Assembly (NCBI GenBank): GCA_050084515.1
Contig: CM114271.1
Span: 43,896,001 to 43,960,000, forward strand
Source of the DNA: Blasia pusilla
Taxonomy: Eukaryota; Marchantiophyta; Marchantiopsida; Blasiales
Length of the DNA: 64,000 bases
Direction: 5' to 3'
This document shows positions 1-11,436 of this stretch, piece by piece; positions within the stretch are counted from its first letter, which is position 1; the number at the start of each line of letters is the position of its first letter. The position numbers and the translations under genes were made by a program. The notes below the pieces were generated by a model. The model worked only from the letters and a program-made list of their open reading frames with translations. It ran no database searches and was not told the origin of the DNA.

Positions 1-457
1 TTCGGGGCTGCCAGTTGGCAGCAAGCCAGCCTCAGAAAGAGGGCAGCGATCCACATACCGTCAATCCCATTTGCACTTATTCTTCTACATGGTGCTTGGA
101 TTTCAATTCTGCGTCGCGTTTGAAATTTCTCACGCGGAAGTTATGTGGCGTACGTTACTTTCGTGCTCGAGAGTTTTGAACTCACCTGCCTTGGAATTGA
201 ACTTGCTCTGGAAGAAAAATGGAAGTGGCATCGGAACTCTTTACGGGCTTCAGTGAGCCTGAATCTTTTGAGACGAGACGGTTGAGATCGGTGTGAACCA
301 TACTCAAAATTTGGCGCGGGCTCATGAGAGTTTGCAGCTGAGACTGAGACTACAGAGGTTTTATTGTGGGCGTCCCGGAAAGCGGCCGTGTGTGGTACTG
401 AAAGAACACCGCATTTTCTTAAATTTTCCCCACAATTTGTCGACAAGTTTCATTGCA
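1..457 (+). other. Upstream region and probable 5' UTR of the pseudokinase gene
   Basis: This stretch lies before the chosen start codon of the first gene. Short overlapping open frames occur on both strands but show no recognisable protein. I see no clear TATA box. The transcript start cannot be placed from sequence alone. Confidence 0.4.
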
Positions 458-3400
458 ATGGCCACACTCGAACCAGGAATTGCAGTTTTGTCCTCGTCGA
501 ACGGAATTTCACAGAGATCGCACGGACTTGCCGTGACAGCGTTGCCTTCTCGAACCAGTTCATTCTTCCGGCGCGTCGTTCACCTTCAGACTCGAGGGGT
601 CGAACAGCTGATGGTGGGAATGAAAGACCATGGCCGTCGGAAAAGATCAACGCGTGGATACGATAGCGTTATAGCTGGACTGGAGCAATTCTCCTCTGAT
701 GATTTCCAAGTGGAACGTCTGCTTTCGACTTACGGCTACATCAATGTCTCCAGGTGATTTCTTTGACTCGGTCCTTCCCACAAAGCCGAATTGGCCTCTT
801 CTAAGCTTCTGCTCTAGTGCGTAGCTCATTTTGATCTCTCTTGTGCACTCAGGCGAGCTCCACGGCTTACATTGATCAATGCGTCCTTTCTCTTTTCTTC
901 CTTCTTCTCGCAGTGACTTTGAGAAGAGTAAATTCGATTCGAATGTGGATAACCTTTCTTTTTTCCCTGCCTTGATTGCGACGACGTTGTTGCTGAGAAG
1001 GAAATCGGATTTGATAATTCAGTAAGAATTATGTATGTGATGTGGTGGAGGGAAACGTAATACGTCGAGTCTTCTTGTGGACAATCGGATCTACGAGACA
1101 GCGAAGATAGCTTTGTGGTGGGGTACTAGAGATCGCCGCGCATTTACCAGGGGATCCACTTTGCTTCAGTGCCTTGTTTTGGAATTCTCAGACTCAATTG
1201 CGTCGATTTTAGAGTGCGATGTGTTCTGGAAATTTCTCCTTAGCGCTGGAAGTAGAGTACAGTCAAAGGTCGTCTATTCAATTTGAATTAATTTTTAACG
1301 AATTTACTAAATTCCGATGGAGACCGTGAGTCAAGTAAGTGAGACGATAACTTCATGGACGAACTCACTCGTAGGAAAGAATTGAACTTTTAATTAGATC
1401 CGGGCCGTGTTGGATTATCTTCTTAGTTGCTCTCATGCCCCGGGAATGTGGAGACTAACTTTGGATTTTCCGACGCTGTTTCTCTTTCAGAGATTCTAGC
1501 TCTTAGGGGTTCATGTCTTTCCCCAATATGAGCAGCTTGTCAGCTATTTTTTTCAAACTGTTGGAGTGTCCCTTGTATTGGTTTTATCCCCCAGGCCTTA
1601 TTCCCCTTTTTTTTATTTAATATAGTTTTACAGTTTTCTTCATGAGGTCTATTTCTCTGTGTTCTGTTCGATATAAAGGTGGTTACTTCATTATGACTCG
1701 CCAGTTTCCAGGCAATCAATTAAAAGACTACTAATGAGGTCAAATTGATTTTCCTTGCAGCTATGTAGGGCCCCAACCTAGGAACGGATTGGGAGGCCTT
1801 GAGAACCTGGCAGCTGGTTTGGATCGGAGAGATATGAATCAAATGAGTGGAATACAAATGGGCGAGGGAGGTGTTCAAACGAGGTGCTTGGAAACTCTGT
1901 CGTGTCTTTTTGTAGCTATGCTTCTATATTGGAGACATCCCCTTTTGGTTTAGACAGCACTAAATTTTATTTCCTGTTTGGTGTTTTCTATCCCTTCCTC
2001 GCTTGTACCACCTTTGAGGTATCTGCTTGCGCCATATTAGATGCAATCTGTTCCCTACGGAGAGGATGCTTCATTCAAGGGAGGAGTCTCTTCACTACAT
2101 ATAAGATTCTTGAATCTTGAATAACTTTTCACGTCCTCGTGGTAATGTTTTAATGATCCCAGCCAATCCCCTAGGTGGATCTTCCCCGCAATGCTTGAAT
2201 CAACCTTAACCCGCACGCTTTGTCACCTGGTGTGGTCATTCTTGGGCTGCTTCCACCTGCCATGTATATTCACAGTGGTCCCACCAGGTTTCTAAACCTG
2301 ATCTTCGATGCATCTGCACTTCAGTCACCAGATCATGGTGGGTTCAGCTTCACAGGTTTTAACTAGGCAATTTTCAGAAGCGGATTTCAATGCTTTGCCA
2401 CTACCGGGCATCTAAGCATCACCGATTGAATGAATGTTGACAGTAATATGTGCCAGTTTCTATGCAGGATCTACTTTTGACAAGGTAGACCAGCTGAAGT
2501 ATCTCCTTGTGCAAAATCAGAATTGGCTTCAGCTAATCCATCCATGATTTCAATGAGCACAATCAACAAATGAGTTTCTAGCTCGCTTGTCTAATCAGAC
2601 CATTATCATGATTTGACTTTCTTTATGATCTATCAGATTCTAAGAAGGATTCTACATTGTCACACCTGGCACTAACTGCAGTTCCAGTTCAAAGATCACA
2701 CATGGTCTATCATCACTAAGCACAAACAATTTTCATTGGCTATATGGACAAAACAACTTGCCTTCCTGTGAGGTTCTAGTATAAGGTTCTAGCAAACACA
2801 GAACTCAGTGTTAATTTCCTCTTCCTTTCTCTCGGATCACCCTGCATGGGACAAGAGCCTCAGGAGTGCTCACCAGAATTATCTTATATAGACATTTCTG
2901 ACCAATAGTACATGATGGTGGCTAACCCTAATTCCAGATCACCTAAAAAATATGAGAGCTCCAAGTTGTGTCCAGCTTACTAAGTTAGTATCTGATTAAT
3001 TTAGTGACCAACGCAATAAGTTAGTATCCAACTAACTAGTGTTAGGGCATGACTAAACTAGCTATTAATAGTTTTCGCAAACATTACCTAGTCAATTTTC
3101 AAAAGCTGATTCCGATGCTTTGCCACTACGGAGCATCTAAGCGTCAGCGATTGAATGAATGTTGACAGTAATATGTGTCAGTTTGTATGCAGGATCTATG
3201 CGGGAAGAATAGCTCGTGGTGAGCGGATGGGAACACGTTGCCTGTTAAAGGTGATTTAGAAATTAGAAATTATTCCCTTTAGACCTTGCCCGTCGAACTC
3301 TCTGAGCTAGTACAACGCCAATTTCAACACAACTTGACCGAATATTTTGAGCTCCACGTTACTGGATGTGTAACGTGGAACTCAAAATCGTTAGATTAAA

Positions 3401-6400
3401 CCTTGTGCATGTGTCGTGGTATTGGAAAATGCATAGTACAGGAATGCACAGGTGAATCTAAGTCGGAAGTTGTGCTGGTGTTGATTATAGGCTTATCCCG
3501 GAGTTACTGTTAGGGGCTCAGAGGTTGATATGATGGCAGTAAACGAGCTGGTTTCCCATGCAATTCTTCAGGTACGTTTTTCCCAACTTTTGGTTCTGAA
3601 AGCACATAGGAGTGACTCAAACTAACTAAGCATCAACTACTGATCAAAAGTTCTTACATGGTTGTATGGGGAACTTACGTAAAAGAGTGGCATGGCATAA
3701 ATGCAGGAATCTGTAGAAGATGGAACTCCTCCCAATCTTGCATATCTATTTGGTGGTTTCCAGACCCGAACTGGTGAGCAGGTGAGCCAGTCTGTTCTTG
3801 TTACCCTTCACAATATGAACTTTGGTGTCGTTGCAGTATAGTGAATAAGAGTTTTGTTCTGTGTCAAATGTCCCATTTGAAGTTACGCACAGGTCAGTTC
3901 AATGTTCACTACTTCTTGGGGTCTTTTATAGTCGACAGTCCTGAGCATTTTCTGAATAATATTGGACTGTGTGCTTGCATAGGATAGTGGCTCGTCTTTC
4001 GTGATAATGGACAATATACAGGTGCAGATTATGCCAAGGCAGCTAGTCAAGCCACAGTAGAGGGGAACGCAGTGGGTCAATGGGACTTCTGGGACAGGTT
4101 TGATAAGGATAGACCCATTGTTAGAAGGCGTATCTACATTACCAAGTTATTGCGTGGAGCATTTCGTGGTCTAGCATTTATGCACGCAAATGGCCGTCTT
4201 CATCAGAGCCTGGGTCCTGCTTCCATCATTCTCAAGTAGGTTTCACGTCCTGTTCAATTGGGTCAAAAATTACCACTTGGAGGTAACACTTATGTGTCTG
4301 CTAGACTGGCATATTAGAGCTGTTGTATTGCATGTGGTTCGTCCTTTCTGCTAGGACGCTGTGCTTGTCTCTGGTCCTGGATGGCAGTAGACCATGATGT
4401 TCATCTTTTTTGTGCCACTGATAAGATGCTTTATTTTCTTGTTTTATTTGTCCTTTAAATCTCCATCTAAGATGTTTTTCTTCACGACTCAATAGAAAAA
4501 AATTGTAATTTTTCAGTACCTTAGAGGAGAGGGAAGTACAATATTTGGTGCCTCATTTACGAGATTTGGCATTTGCCACCGATGTGAGGTAAGAATCACC
4601 CTAAGACTTTTGTAACAAGAAAATATATTTCATAATGTATGGGTTTTGTCAAAAGGCATCTAAGGCAAGGAAGAATAGAAGGATCATTTGACTTTCCGTA
4701 ACTTGAGAATCTGGTGGTTCACCAGAGGGATGCTACCAAATGTCAGTCTCTAATTCTCAAAGCTTGGTTTATTTAGCGGAAGCTAGTTGAGCATATTAGC
4801 AAAGCAATCAAGATGGTGACTTTGTTCTATGATACCAGTGACCAGGCAATATTAGCGGGGTCAGCATCTACCGACGCATGGGAAAGACGGAACACTATCT
4901 CAGACTTCCGAGATCTGTCCACTGAATCACCAGCTGCTGCGCTATCAGCAAGCTTGTGGAGGAGGGCAGCTGCTGCTGGTGCACGAACATCTTTGGAGAA
5001 AAAGGCTTTTGGCATTGCTGATGACATGTCTGTTTTTCTAGCCTTTCCTTTCTAATCCTTTTTAGTAGAGTGCAGTGCAGTTTGGTACCACTATTACCGG
5101 TGTCCAACTTTCATTGCAACATTTCCTTGGCATAACCTCCCAGACCTTAACTTCTGCCGTAATGGTCTGTTGTCAAGCGAAATCTTGAGTTTTTTTTAGT
5201 TTAGATGACGATCATGAAGACTCCATTGTTTGGTGTTGACTTTTGTGTGGATGGGGGCAGCTATGCAGGTGGTCTCCTCCTGGTGTACATGGTCTTCGTT
5301 CCTCTCTGTGAACCTGGAAGTATAGATGGACCTTCTCTTCAGGTGAAACTGGTTTTATTCTTATTCTCAGGGACCACAGGCATTCTATCGTCAAGATTCA
5401 AATTACTATAATCTATAACTTGGATGGAACTATCTGAGAATTTTATGGTGTACAGCAGGTCGTGTATGATTTTTATCTGCCTCGCCATCGTGTGTGGCTG
5501 GGGTGAAAGTACCAAGGTTACTAATAGAGATATTTCTTGGTGCCTACAGAGGTTGTTTGAGAGCACATTCCGCCTGGATGTCATGGCAGCTCGAGAGTAA
5601 GCTTCAGATCTTGGGCAAACTAATGCTGAATGTTCTGATGAGTTCTTTGTGTTAAAACGCTCAGTTATAAAATAAGGTTATTTAGACTCCATTCTCACTT
5701 CATTTCCTACTTGAGATCCAGCATGGATCTCGTATCTTAAGCTGGAAAGACCTTGATGAAACGTGATGCAATTCACTTTCAATTAAGACTTTCTTTTGGC
5801 TTTGTGATATTTTTTGTGACTTAAAAGGTATATTCCCAGGTGTCCCCAGATTGGGTCACTCATGTATCGTCTTCTATGGTGATGAGCTGTATTAAAATTT
5901 GCACAGTTGTTAGCAACGAGAATCTGTCAGAAAGGATTGTCACATAAGGAGGATGAATTCAAAGTCTGGTCATCAGCAGTTTTTGTGAGGAAGTTGGTGT
6001 GACTGAGATATTGCGTGATTGTTTAAAGAGAACCAACGAGAGCAAAAGTTTTATGGATGTCAACCCATTGTCTTGAGTTATTTGAAATGGGCTCGTATGA
6101 TGTTTCTTTCAGGGTCTAAATGTATGTCTGTTCTCGGTTAAGGTACTGTGCAGCGGATGAGCGATGGGATGAGGCTGTCAAGTTCATGGATTTGGATGAT
6201 GGAGCTGGATGGCAGCTGCTTCAGGTACAGCACAGTTCTTTAAATTGTCCAAATTTCTATTGACTTGGTAGAACTCTGTGAATTCCGTCTGTGATACTAT
6301 CGGGTAAGGAGATTCTTACAATGTCGTAGACCCTATCTTACATAAACAGCCACCCGTGAAATTCATATCATGCAGTCCACTTTCTCATAAGGTTAGAAAC

Positions 6401-6571
6401 GAACGGGCTAAACAACAGTCCGAGCATGTTGTAAGGGGATGTTTCTTTTAGGTCTAAAGGTTGACCTTCGCTGCTCCGTGCCAGGCTATGCTCAACCCCA
6501 ACTATCGGCTGCGACCAACAGCCGAAGCAGTATTGAACCATCGATTCATGTCAGGAGATATTTTTGAGTAA
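458..6571 (+). CDS. Probable plastid-targeted protein-kinase-like protein (pseudokinase), 12 coding exons
   Basis: Coding exons: 458-753, 1761-1883, 3193-3250, 3491-3571, 3707-3781, 3988-4235, 4517-4588, 4839-5027, 5261-5342, 5550-5596, 6143-6224 and 6485-6571. Together they make 1440 bases, one open frame of 479 residues. All junctions are GT-AG; the 5' edge of exon 8 (4839) is the least certain. The N-terminus is rich in Ser, Ala, Arg and Thr, like a plastid transit peptide (inferred). A kinase-like fold is suggested by a YAGRIARGERMG stretch (142-153), Lys159 in the usual ATP-lysine region, and an H-x5-HQSLGP stretch (277-288) where HRDLKP is expected. The HRD aspartate is Ser285 and the usual Asn is Ser290; RDLAF (309-313) may stand for DFG. 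Catalysis therefore looks unlikely. The C-terminal part ends in a helical-lobe-like segment, LNPNYRLRPTAEAVLNHRF. The start is the first ATG giving a transit-like leader in frame with exon 2. I recognise a conserved plant 'kinase superfamily' type but not its assigned function. Confidence 0.8.
2363..2473 (+). repeat. Upstream copy of a 111 bp intronic duplication with a decoy splice acceptor
   Basis: This segment in intron 2 closely matches 3088-3198. Both copies contain a pyrimidine-rich stretch, the sequence TGAATGTTGACAGTAATATG, and a TATGCAG acceptor followed by GATCTA. Only the downstream copy leads into a usable exon: after this one the sequence diverges at once. It is therefore a duplicated 3' splice site. 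Confidence 0.85.
3088..3198 (+). repeat. Downstream copy of the 111 bp duplication; contains the functional exon 3 acceptor
   Basis: Direct repeat of 2363-2473, about 725 bp further on. Its TATGCAG ends at 3192, where exon 3 of the pseudokinase gene begins; the first six exon bases belong to the duplicated unit. The exon frame (YAGRIARGERMG) fits the gene only from this copy. Confidence 0.85.
3344..3388. repeat. Intronic 19 bp inverted repeat (hairpin)
   Basis: Arms at 3344-3362 and 3370-3388 are complementary except at one position, with a 7-base loop TGGATGT. It lies in intron 3 of the pseudokinase gene. It could be a tiny fold-back element remnant or an RNA hairpin; nothing else supports a function. 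Confidence 0.75.
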
Positions 6572-7583
6572 TGGTAACAGCGCTATTTGGCGAAAACTCA
6601 AAGCCAAAGTACCATGTATCGCTAAATGGAATGTCTTAAAGGCAAGTGTAGTAAACTGAGAGAGCAATACATTCATCTGCTCCACGTTATCGATCTCACC
6701 TCATGCTTTTGACTATTCCAACTTCGTCATGTTTACGAGCCATCTGTAAAAGAAGACTTCAAGGAAATTGTTGAGGACAAATGGCAACTTCTGGTGTGAA
6801 CTCCCGACAAGAACATCAGTTTTCCCTGACTCTCACCAGGACAGAGGAGACAGGATTCTACACACGAAAGACGCTGTTAGTTACTGCGCATAAAACATTG
6901 AACGCGGGTTGCGCTACAATCGCTCTGAACTTCGGAAGTTCTCAACGTGTTAGTGAGCGTGAAATAAAACCTGCAAGCAATGCCCAAATCGTATTTCCAT
7001 CTCACAAGATCTTCTGAAAACTATATCACGGACGGGAACTGCCGCATGGCAACTCTCGTTCTCGATCGAGCAGGGGAGAACTCCATGCATCTTCCCCTTA
7101 CATCCCATTTCCGATGATGTTTCTGGTAAGTCCAACCCATAAAATGGAAGCGCCGGCCCATAAGAGGGAAAGAAAACAGTGTGAAGAGACTGTCATGTTG
7201 AATGTAGAGCAAGTAAAAGATTAAGACGACCACAAAATCAATCCTAAGCAAAAAAATTAACCCAATAGGTTTTCCGAATTGCCAAAGTCAATTTGTAAAA
7301 TCTTGACAATGGAGCCATGCCTCATTAGGTGAAATTTGACCTCTCCATGTTTTTTTGTGAATTTCATAACCCTCACACGGCTCAAGGTAGTGGCTAGCAT
7401 TGTGTGTCATAATTCCCCATGAAGAACCACATGAAGGACTTGCCAAAAACCACCACAAAAGACAATTATTTCAAGATGGTTCCCATAATAGCCTATGCCC
7501 GTGCTTATAAGGAGAGACGCAACATCAAAATGAGGCCTTTTCACTATGCTTGGCAAGGTCTTTTCCTCTACATAGAAAGGCTC
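6572..7583. other. Intergenic; 3' flank of the pseudokinase gene
   Basis: The first few hundred bases are presumably 3' UTR. Small open frames exist on both strands, but none shows a recognisable motif or exon-like continuation. I see no repeat structure until 7584. Confidence 0.4.
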
Positions 7584-7697
7584 AGCATTTCCAAGTCCCT
7601 TTTATCCCAAGGTTATCAAGGTTACCAAGGTTGGACGGAAAGCATTTCCAAGTCCCTTATATCCCAAGGTTATCAAGGTTACCAAGGTTGAACGGAA
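7584..7697 (+). repeat. 57 bp tandem duplication (two units)
   Basis: Units 7584-7640 and 7641-7697 are nearly identical. Each starts AGCATTTCCAAGTCCCTT and ends ACGGAA, and each contains the internal near-repeat CAAGGTTATCAAGGTTACC. Because 57 is a multiple of three, the duplication makes an apparent repeated peptide in an open frame here. That is most likely incidental. Confidence 0.9.
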
Positions 7698-7989
7698 ACA
7701 GACTTGTCCGTCCATGAGATGGACATCTCCAACGGATCCCCATTGAGGTTTTTTTTTATCCCAATGGTGTGTGCAAGCTTGGGACGCTAGAACGGGTGTG
7801 ATCTCGGATTGAGGGAGGGCTATATGTGGGCTATATGTCCTTGCTTGGTCTGCCTAGGCCTCTGACTTGCACAGGCTAGCCACGAGCCCTAGGCCCACAT
7901 AAGCCATGCAAGGTCCACAGCGAGCTCGCGGCTAGCCCGCGTAGGTCATGGGCTCTACGGGCCTTATGTAGCCCTTGCCACTAACGTGC

Positions 7990-8149
7990 CCTTACCTTTA
8001 GGAAAGTCCTCTTGGGTTGCTCCTTTCGGCTCTAAACCCAATTGTCCTCTGATAGTTTAGGGTTGAAGTCGGAGAACCCCAAAAGTATATAAAAAGGGGA
8101 GGATCTTCGATGGAGCTTGGGACTTGAACTCTACTTTGGGGAGCCTTGG
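7990..8149. repeat. Chromovirus LTR fragments in mixed orientation
   Basis: Bases about 7990-8063 resemble the reverse complement of the LTR family seen in full at 21633-22638; compare the similar text at 26238-26310. From about 8064, including GGAGAACCCC and the following AAGTA and GGGAGGAT motifs, the match is to the forward LTR. The boundary is therefore a rearranged junction. The forward piece stops at 8149, where an intact-looking LTR begins. The stretch before it (7698-7990) has no gene I recognise. Confidence 0.6.
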
Positions 8150-9147
8150 TGTCGCGACACTCATGACCAAACAAGTGCCAAGCGGAACATCGGAACATTA
8201 GCGGGCTCACGCTAAGATAGTTTGCGCGTTGGAGTTGTCTCCAAGAGGAGACAAGAGACGAGACGCGAGCGAGAAATCGCGTTTCAGATGTGATGGTCGC
8301 GACTCAGAAACCTGGACCAAACGCGGAATGAGACTTGAAAGAAGTCGAGTCTAGGAAGTGGGTTGCCAAAGGAAAGATCCGGATTTGGAACGCCACTTGC
8401 GTTTGAGAGTTTCCGATTGTATTTATGGCCATAACTTTTAGCGCCAAGATGCGTTTGGAGCAAATAAGAGTGCGTTGGAAAGCTTATGGAGAGCCGGTTC
8501 AAACACACCAAAGATCGCTGCAAACGCATAAGCAGCGGTCGAGATACGACCCGAAAATGATTGTAAGTGGAGTCGGGTTGAGGGCCACAATGAAGGGCCC
8601 GAACCTCTTTTCCCAAAGGGGAGGGGTTATTGGAGAACCCCAGAAGTACTAGTAAGGGGGAAGGTCTCCGAGAGTGCTTGGAACCCAAACCCCACTTTGG
8701 GCGCCGGGCGCTCAAGGGCATGGAACGGAACGCGAGTTTGGGCGTTGGGTTGGAAAACCTGCACCAAGTCCATTGAGGCGATTTTAGACATCCCTCTTGG
8801 ATTTCACGCCGCGACTCAATTACTTGGGTCTCGGTTCGGAACTCACACGAGGACCGTTGAACAGTTGGGATCGCTAGGCGTGCAAGTGCCGTTTCAGATC
8901 CCTGGACTAACCAGGAAGTCTGTTCCAAGTCTTGAAGGACTTGCCATGTGTTGGGAGCTAGGAACTAAGGAAGGTTGAGCTTGATAAGACGCCGAGTTGA
9001 GGACTCGGTGGGTTGGAACGCCGGTTGGCCAAACCCGACTAACGAGAGTGCGTGTTTGGGTGCAGATCGGCGATGAGTTCGTGACCTACTGAACGCACGC
9101 TTCCGCAATACTAAAGATTGACGTTCAAGGAGAGTAGGGGCGCGACA
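8150..9147 (+). repeat. Full-length solo-type LTR of the chromovirus family
   Basis: This starts TGTCGCG and ends CGCGACA, a perfect terminal inverted repeat, and is 998 bp long. It aligns along its length with the LTRs at 17264-18052 and 21633-22638, sharing the CCAAGCGGAACATC, AGAACCCCAGAAGTACTAG and GTTCAAGGAGAGTAGG blocks. No primer site follows its end, and its flanks (CTTGG and GGTAA) show no target duplication. It appears to sit inside an older LTR of the same family, whose end follows at 9148-9480. Confidence 0.8.
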
Positions 9148-9480
9148 GGTAACTCATTTCTTAGGTCTATGTTAGGGACTCAATGGTCCATTGGGCACTT
9201 AGAATCGCTAAGCGTGCGATCATTGTTTTAGGTGCTTGGACTATCTAGAAAGTCTAGAAAGACTAGAAAGACTTGCTTGTGTTGGGAAGTAAGAAGTTAG
9301 GACTTTTTGAGCTTGATGATTGATCCGAGTTGAAAAATCGGGGAGTTTGAAGGTTGATTGACTCAAACCAAGACTAATGAGAGTATTTTTGGGTGCAGAT
9401 CAATAGAGTGAGGGTGACCTACTGAACGTACGCTTCCGCAATATCTTAGATGGATGTTCAAGAGGAGTAGGCGCACAACA
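9148..9480 (+). repeat. 3' part of an older chromovirus LTR
   Basis: This resembles the final third of the LTR, from the GTTAGGGACTCA region to the terminal CACAACA (canonical CACGACA). A primer-site remnant and leader follow directly. Together with the forward fragment before 8150 it suggests one LTR broken by insertion of the 8150-9147 copy. Confidence 0.7.
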
Positions 9481-9482
9481 AG

Positions 9483-9655
9483 TGGTACTAGAGAAAATCT
9501 TTGGTGAGCTTGAACTTGAGGTCGTATCAGCCACTGGACGCTTGAGAGAACAAGATAGCAGTGTGACCTAGAGGCTTCAGGAGGAATGTAAGAGACAGGG
9601 AGGAAATATGTGCGGACGTGAAGGAGATCTGAAGAGATTAAGAAACTGCCCTAAA
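9483..9655 (+). mobile_element. Chromovirus primer-binding site and untranslated leader remnant
   Basis: The sequence TGGTACTAGAG at 9483 is a decayed copy of the TGGTATCAGAGC site at 18058. The next ~150 bases match the leader of the longer element, with shared CTTTGGTGAG, TTGAGGTC and GGAGATCTGA motifs. The element is truncated here: no gag coding sequence follows, and an LTR fragment in the opposite orientation comes next. Confidence 0.65.
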
Positions 9656-9885
9656 ACTAGGGCAACTTCTCAATCTCTGATTATGTAGTTGTCTAGATCT
9701 TTGATATGTTGGAATGGGCTTTGCATAAGCTTTCCAACACCTCCTTACTTGTCCGTTATGACCTAAAATACAGTGAAACCCCAAAGGCTAGTCAAATTCC
9801 AATTGTGATTCTCATCTTTGTTGACAACCCACTCTTCGTAGATTCTACTCTTCTCAAATCTTGGTTCACGTTTGATGCAAGTATC
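9656..9885 (-). repeat. Minus-strand fragment of the chromovirus LTR
   Basis: Read on the plus strand, this has the reverse-complement LTR motifs TTTCCAACAC, CTTCTCAAATCTTGGTTCAC and TTGTTGACAACC. It matches the antisense of 21830-22040. The open frame here (9706-9906) is only the antisense shadow of the LTR. Confidence 0.6.
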
Positions 9886-10079
9886 CTAAGTTGCATAGTT
9901 AAATAGAATTTTACATGGATGTTCATATGGATGGCTAAGGAGTTTGGAAGTGAGGGCGCATGTCAACGGAGCATACAATGGATGGGTAGGTGGATCAAAT
10001 AACATCTCACCACATATAGAAATTCACCTTCTCACAAAAAAAATTGCAAGATCCACGAGACTACCAAAAATTGTAAGTA

Positions 10080-10620
10080 CTAGTTATTTTTTGCTCGTGC
10101 GATGCACTGGGTGAGATTATTGGGAATGAAAAGACTCAATATGGAGGATGATAATATGAAATAAGTGGACTCGCGTTGAATAAAGTTTAATCTTAAAAAT
10201 GATGACAAAAAATAAGAAAGAAAGAATTTTTTATAATACATCTCACTTGGCTCAAGACAAAATTTCTTATATTTTCTTTTATTAATTGTGGAAAAAAATA
10301 ATTCACCCCTTTTCCAAGCCCCATCCTTCAATAAGTAAAAGAAAATCACTTATTTTGATGAACATTTTTCCTAAAAGAGGGATTAAAATTTTCTCCCAAT
10401 CGAACTTGAAAATTAATAATATTATAGAAACAATATATCTCACAGTATTTTGAGAATAATTATTTTCCCATTATCCTTTTCATTTTTTCCCAAAAGGAAA
10501 ATGAAATTTTCCTCAAAACTAAATTCTAAATTATTTTTTATCATAATTTGTTGGCATGAACCTTGAAAAAATAATTTTAAATTTCCAAATGAGAAAAGAA
10601 ATTAAAGAGACTCTATAAGA
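10080..10620 (-). mobile_element. Probable non-autonomous Helitron
   Basis: Read on the minus strand, the 3' end is a GTGC-ATC-GCAC hairpin followed 14 bases later by CTAG, with T next, as expected for insertion between A and T. The proposed 5' end is A followed by TCTTATAGAGTCTC at 10620, resembling the 5' ends of the copies at 43844 and 38174. An alternative 5' end lies near 10665. The interior is extremely AT-rich with no coding capacity. Confidence 0.5.
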
Positions 10621-11402
10621 TTTCATGGGGAAGAGGTTTCAATTTGAGTTTATTATATTATATATTTATCTAAAATTATAAATAAATAAAAATAATTATT
10701 AAAATCTTACCCATTCTGCTTAGTATAGGGTAAAATCAAAAGAAAACATTTGTCTTCACGATGAACTAACGCGCTTATATTATGATTTTGGGTATGAGGA
10801 TCGATCTTTGTACTCGTTTTAGAATTCGGATTAGAATTAAATACTGCTTTGAAGAAGGGAAGCGGAAAATTCTATTGTTTAGTTTAACGGTAAGAAAATT
10901 ATGGACATGGACGTCCTACGCTACGGGATATAGCCTGAGACGCCCTAGTGTCTTCACATGTGACTCCCGTCGTTCCTTACTCGGCCAATTCCCGCGCTAT
11001 GGAGACGCGCCGGGAAGTACCAGAAAGCCGACCGTGACCACTTGCCGGGAATGAAGTATCCGTGAATTTGTTTGACAGCCGTCGTCTGATGGGGCAGGAG
11101 GGCAGGCGCTGATGCCTGAACGCCAGGCAGTAGAATAAAGGGGCCGGATGACCCCGAACGTAGCCTTCGTCTGCTCGCTTGTGTTGAATCTCGCGGCGAC
11201 CAAGAGCAGCGCGAGAGGTGATCCAAACATTTCATCCTCCGCTCTTCGGATCGATCGGGTCTGCAATTTATAGACATCGAGATCCCCGGATTCTCTATCC
11301 TCTGCGTCCTGGTTCCTTCGAAATTTCATCCTTTCATCTGCGTATTTACACGCAAAATCCTGAGGATTCTGGGCAGCTTTTGCCATCATTCCAGAGAGCC
11401 AA

Positions 11403-11405
<3 letters not shown>
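10621..11405. other. Intergenic, AT-rich then promoter-proximal region of the TFIIE-beta gene
   Basis: The first part continues the AT-rich character. From about 10890 the composition turns GC-richer, with CpG-containing stretches typical of a plant promoter or 5' flank. No gene is supported. Confidence 0.4.

Positions 11406-11433
<28 letters not shown>
11406..11433 (+). repeat. (GA)n microsatellite in the TFIIE-beta 5' flank or UTR
   Basis: A pure GA run of 14 units about 400 bases before the start codon. GA runs are common near plant transcription starts, where they can bind BPC-type proteins; a role here is inference only. Confidence 0.9.

Positions 11434-11436
<3 letters not shown>

Noticed and set aside
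7419-7691. Frame with a repeated GYQGYQG peptide
   Set aside because: The repeat follows from the 57 bp DNA duplication; no start context, no family and adjacent non-coding repeats.
8284-8928. A 214-residue minus-strand frame, with similar peptides at 17422-17706 (-), 21791-22045 (-), 9706-9906 (+) and 26178-26459 (+)
   Set aside because: The shared peptide is the antisense translation of the chromovirus LTR; every occurrence coincides with an LTR copy and orientation explains the strand.
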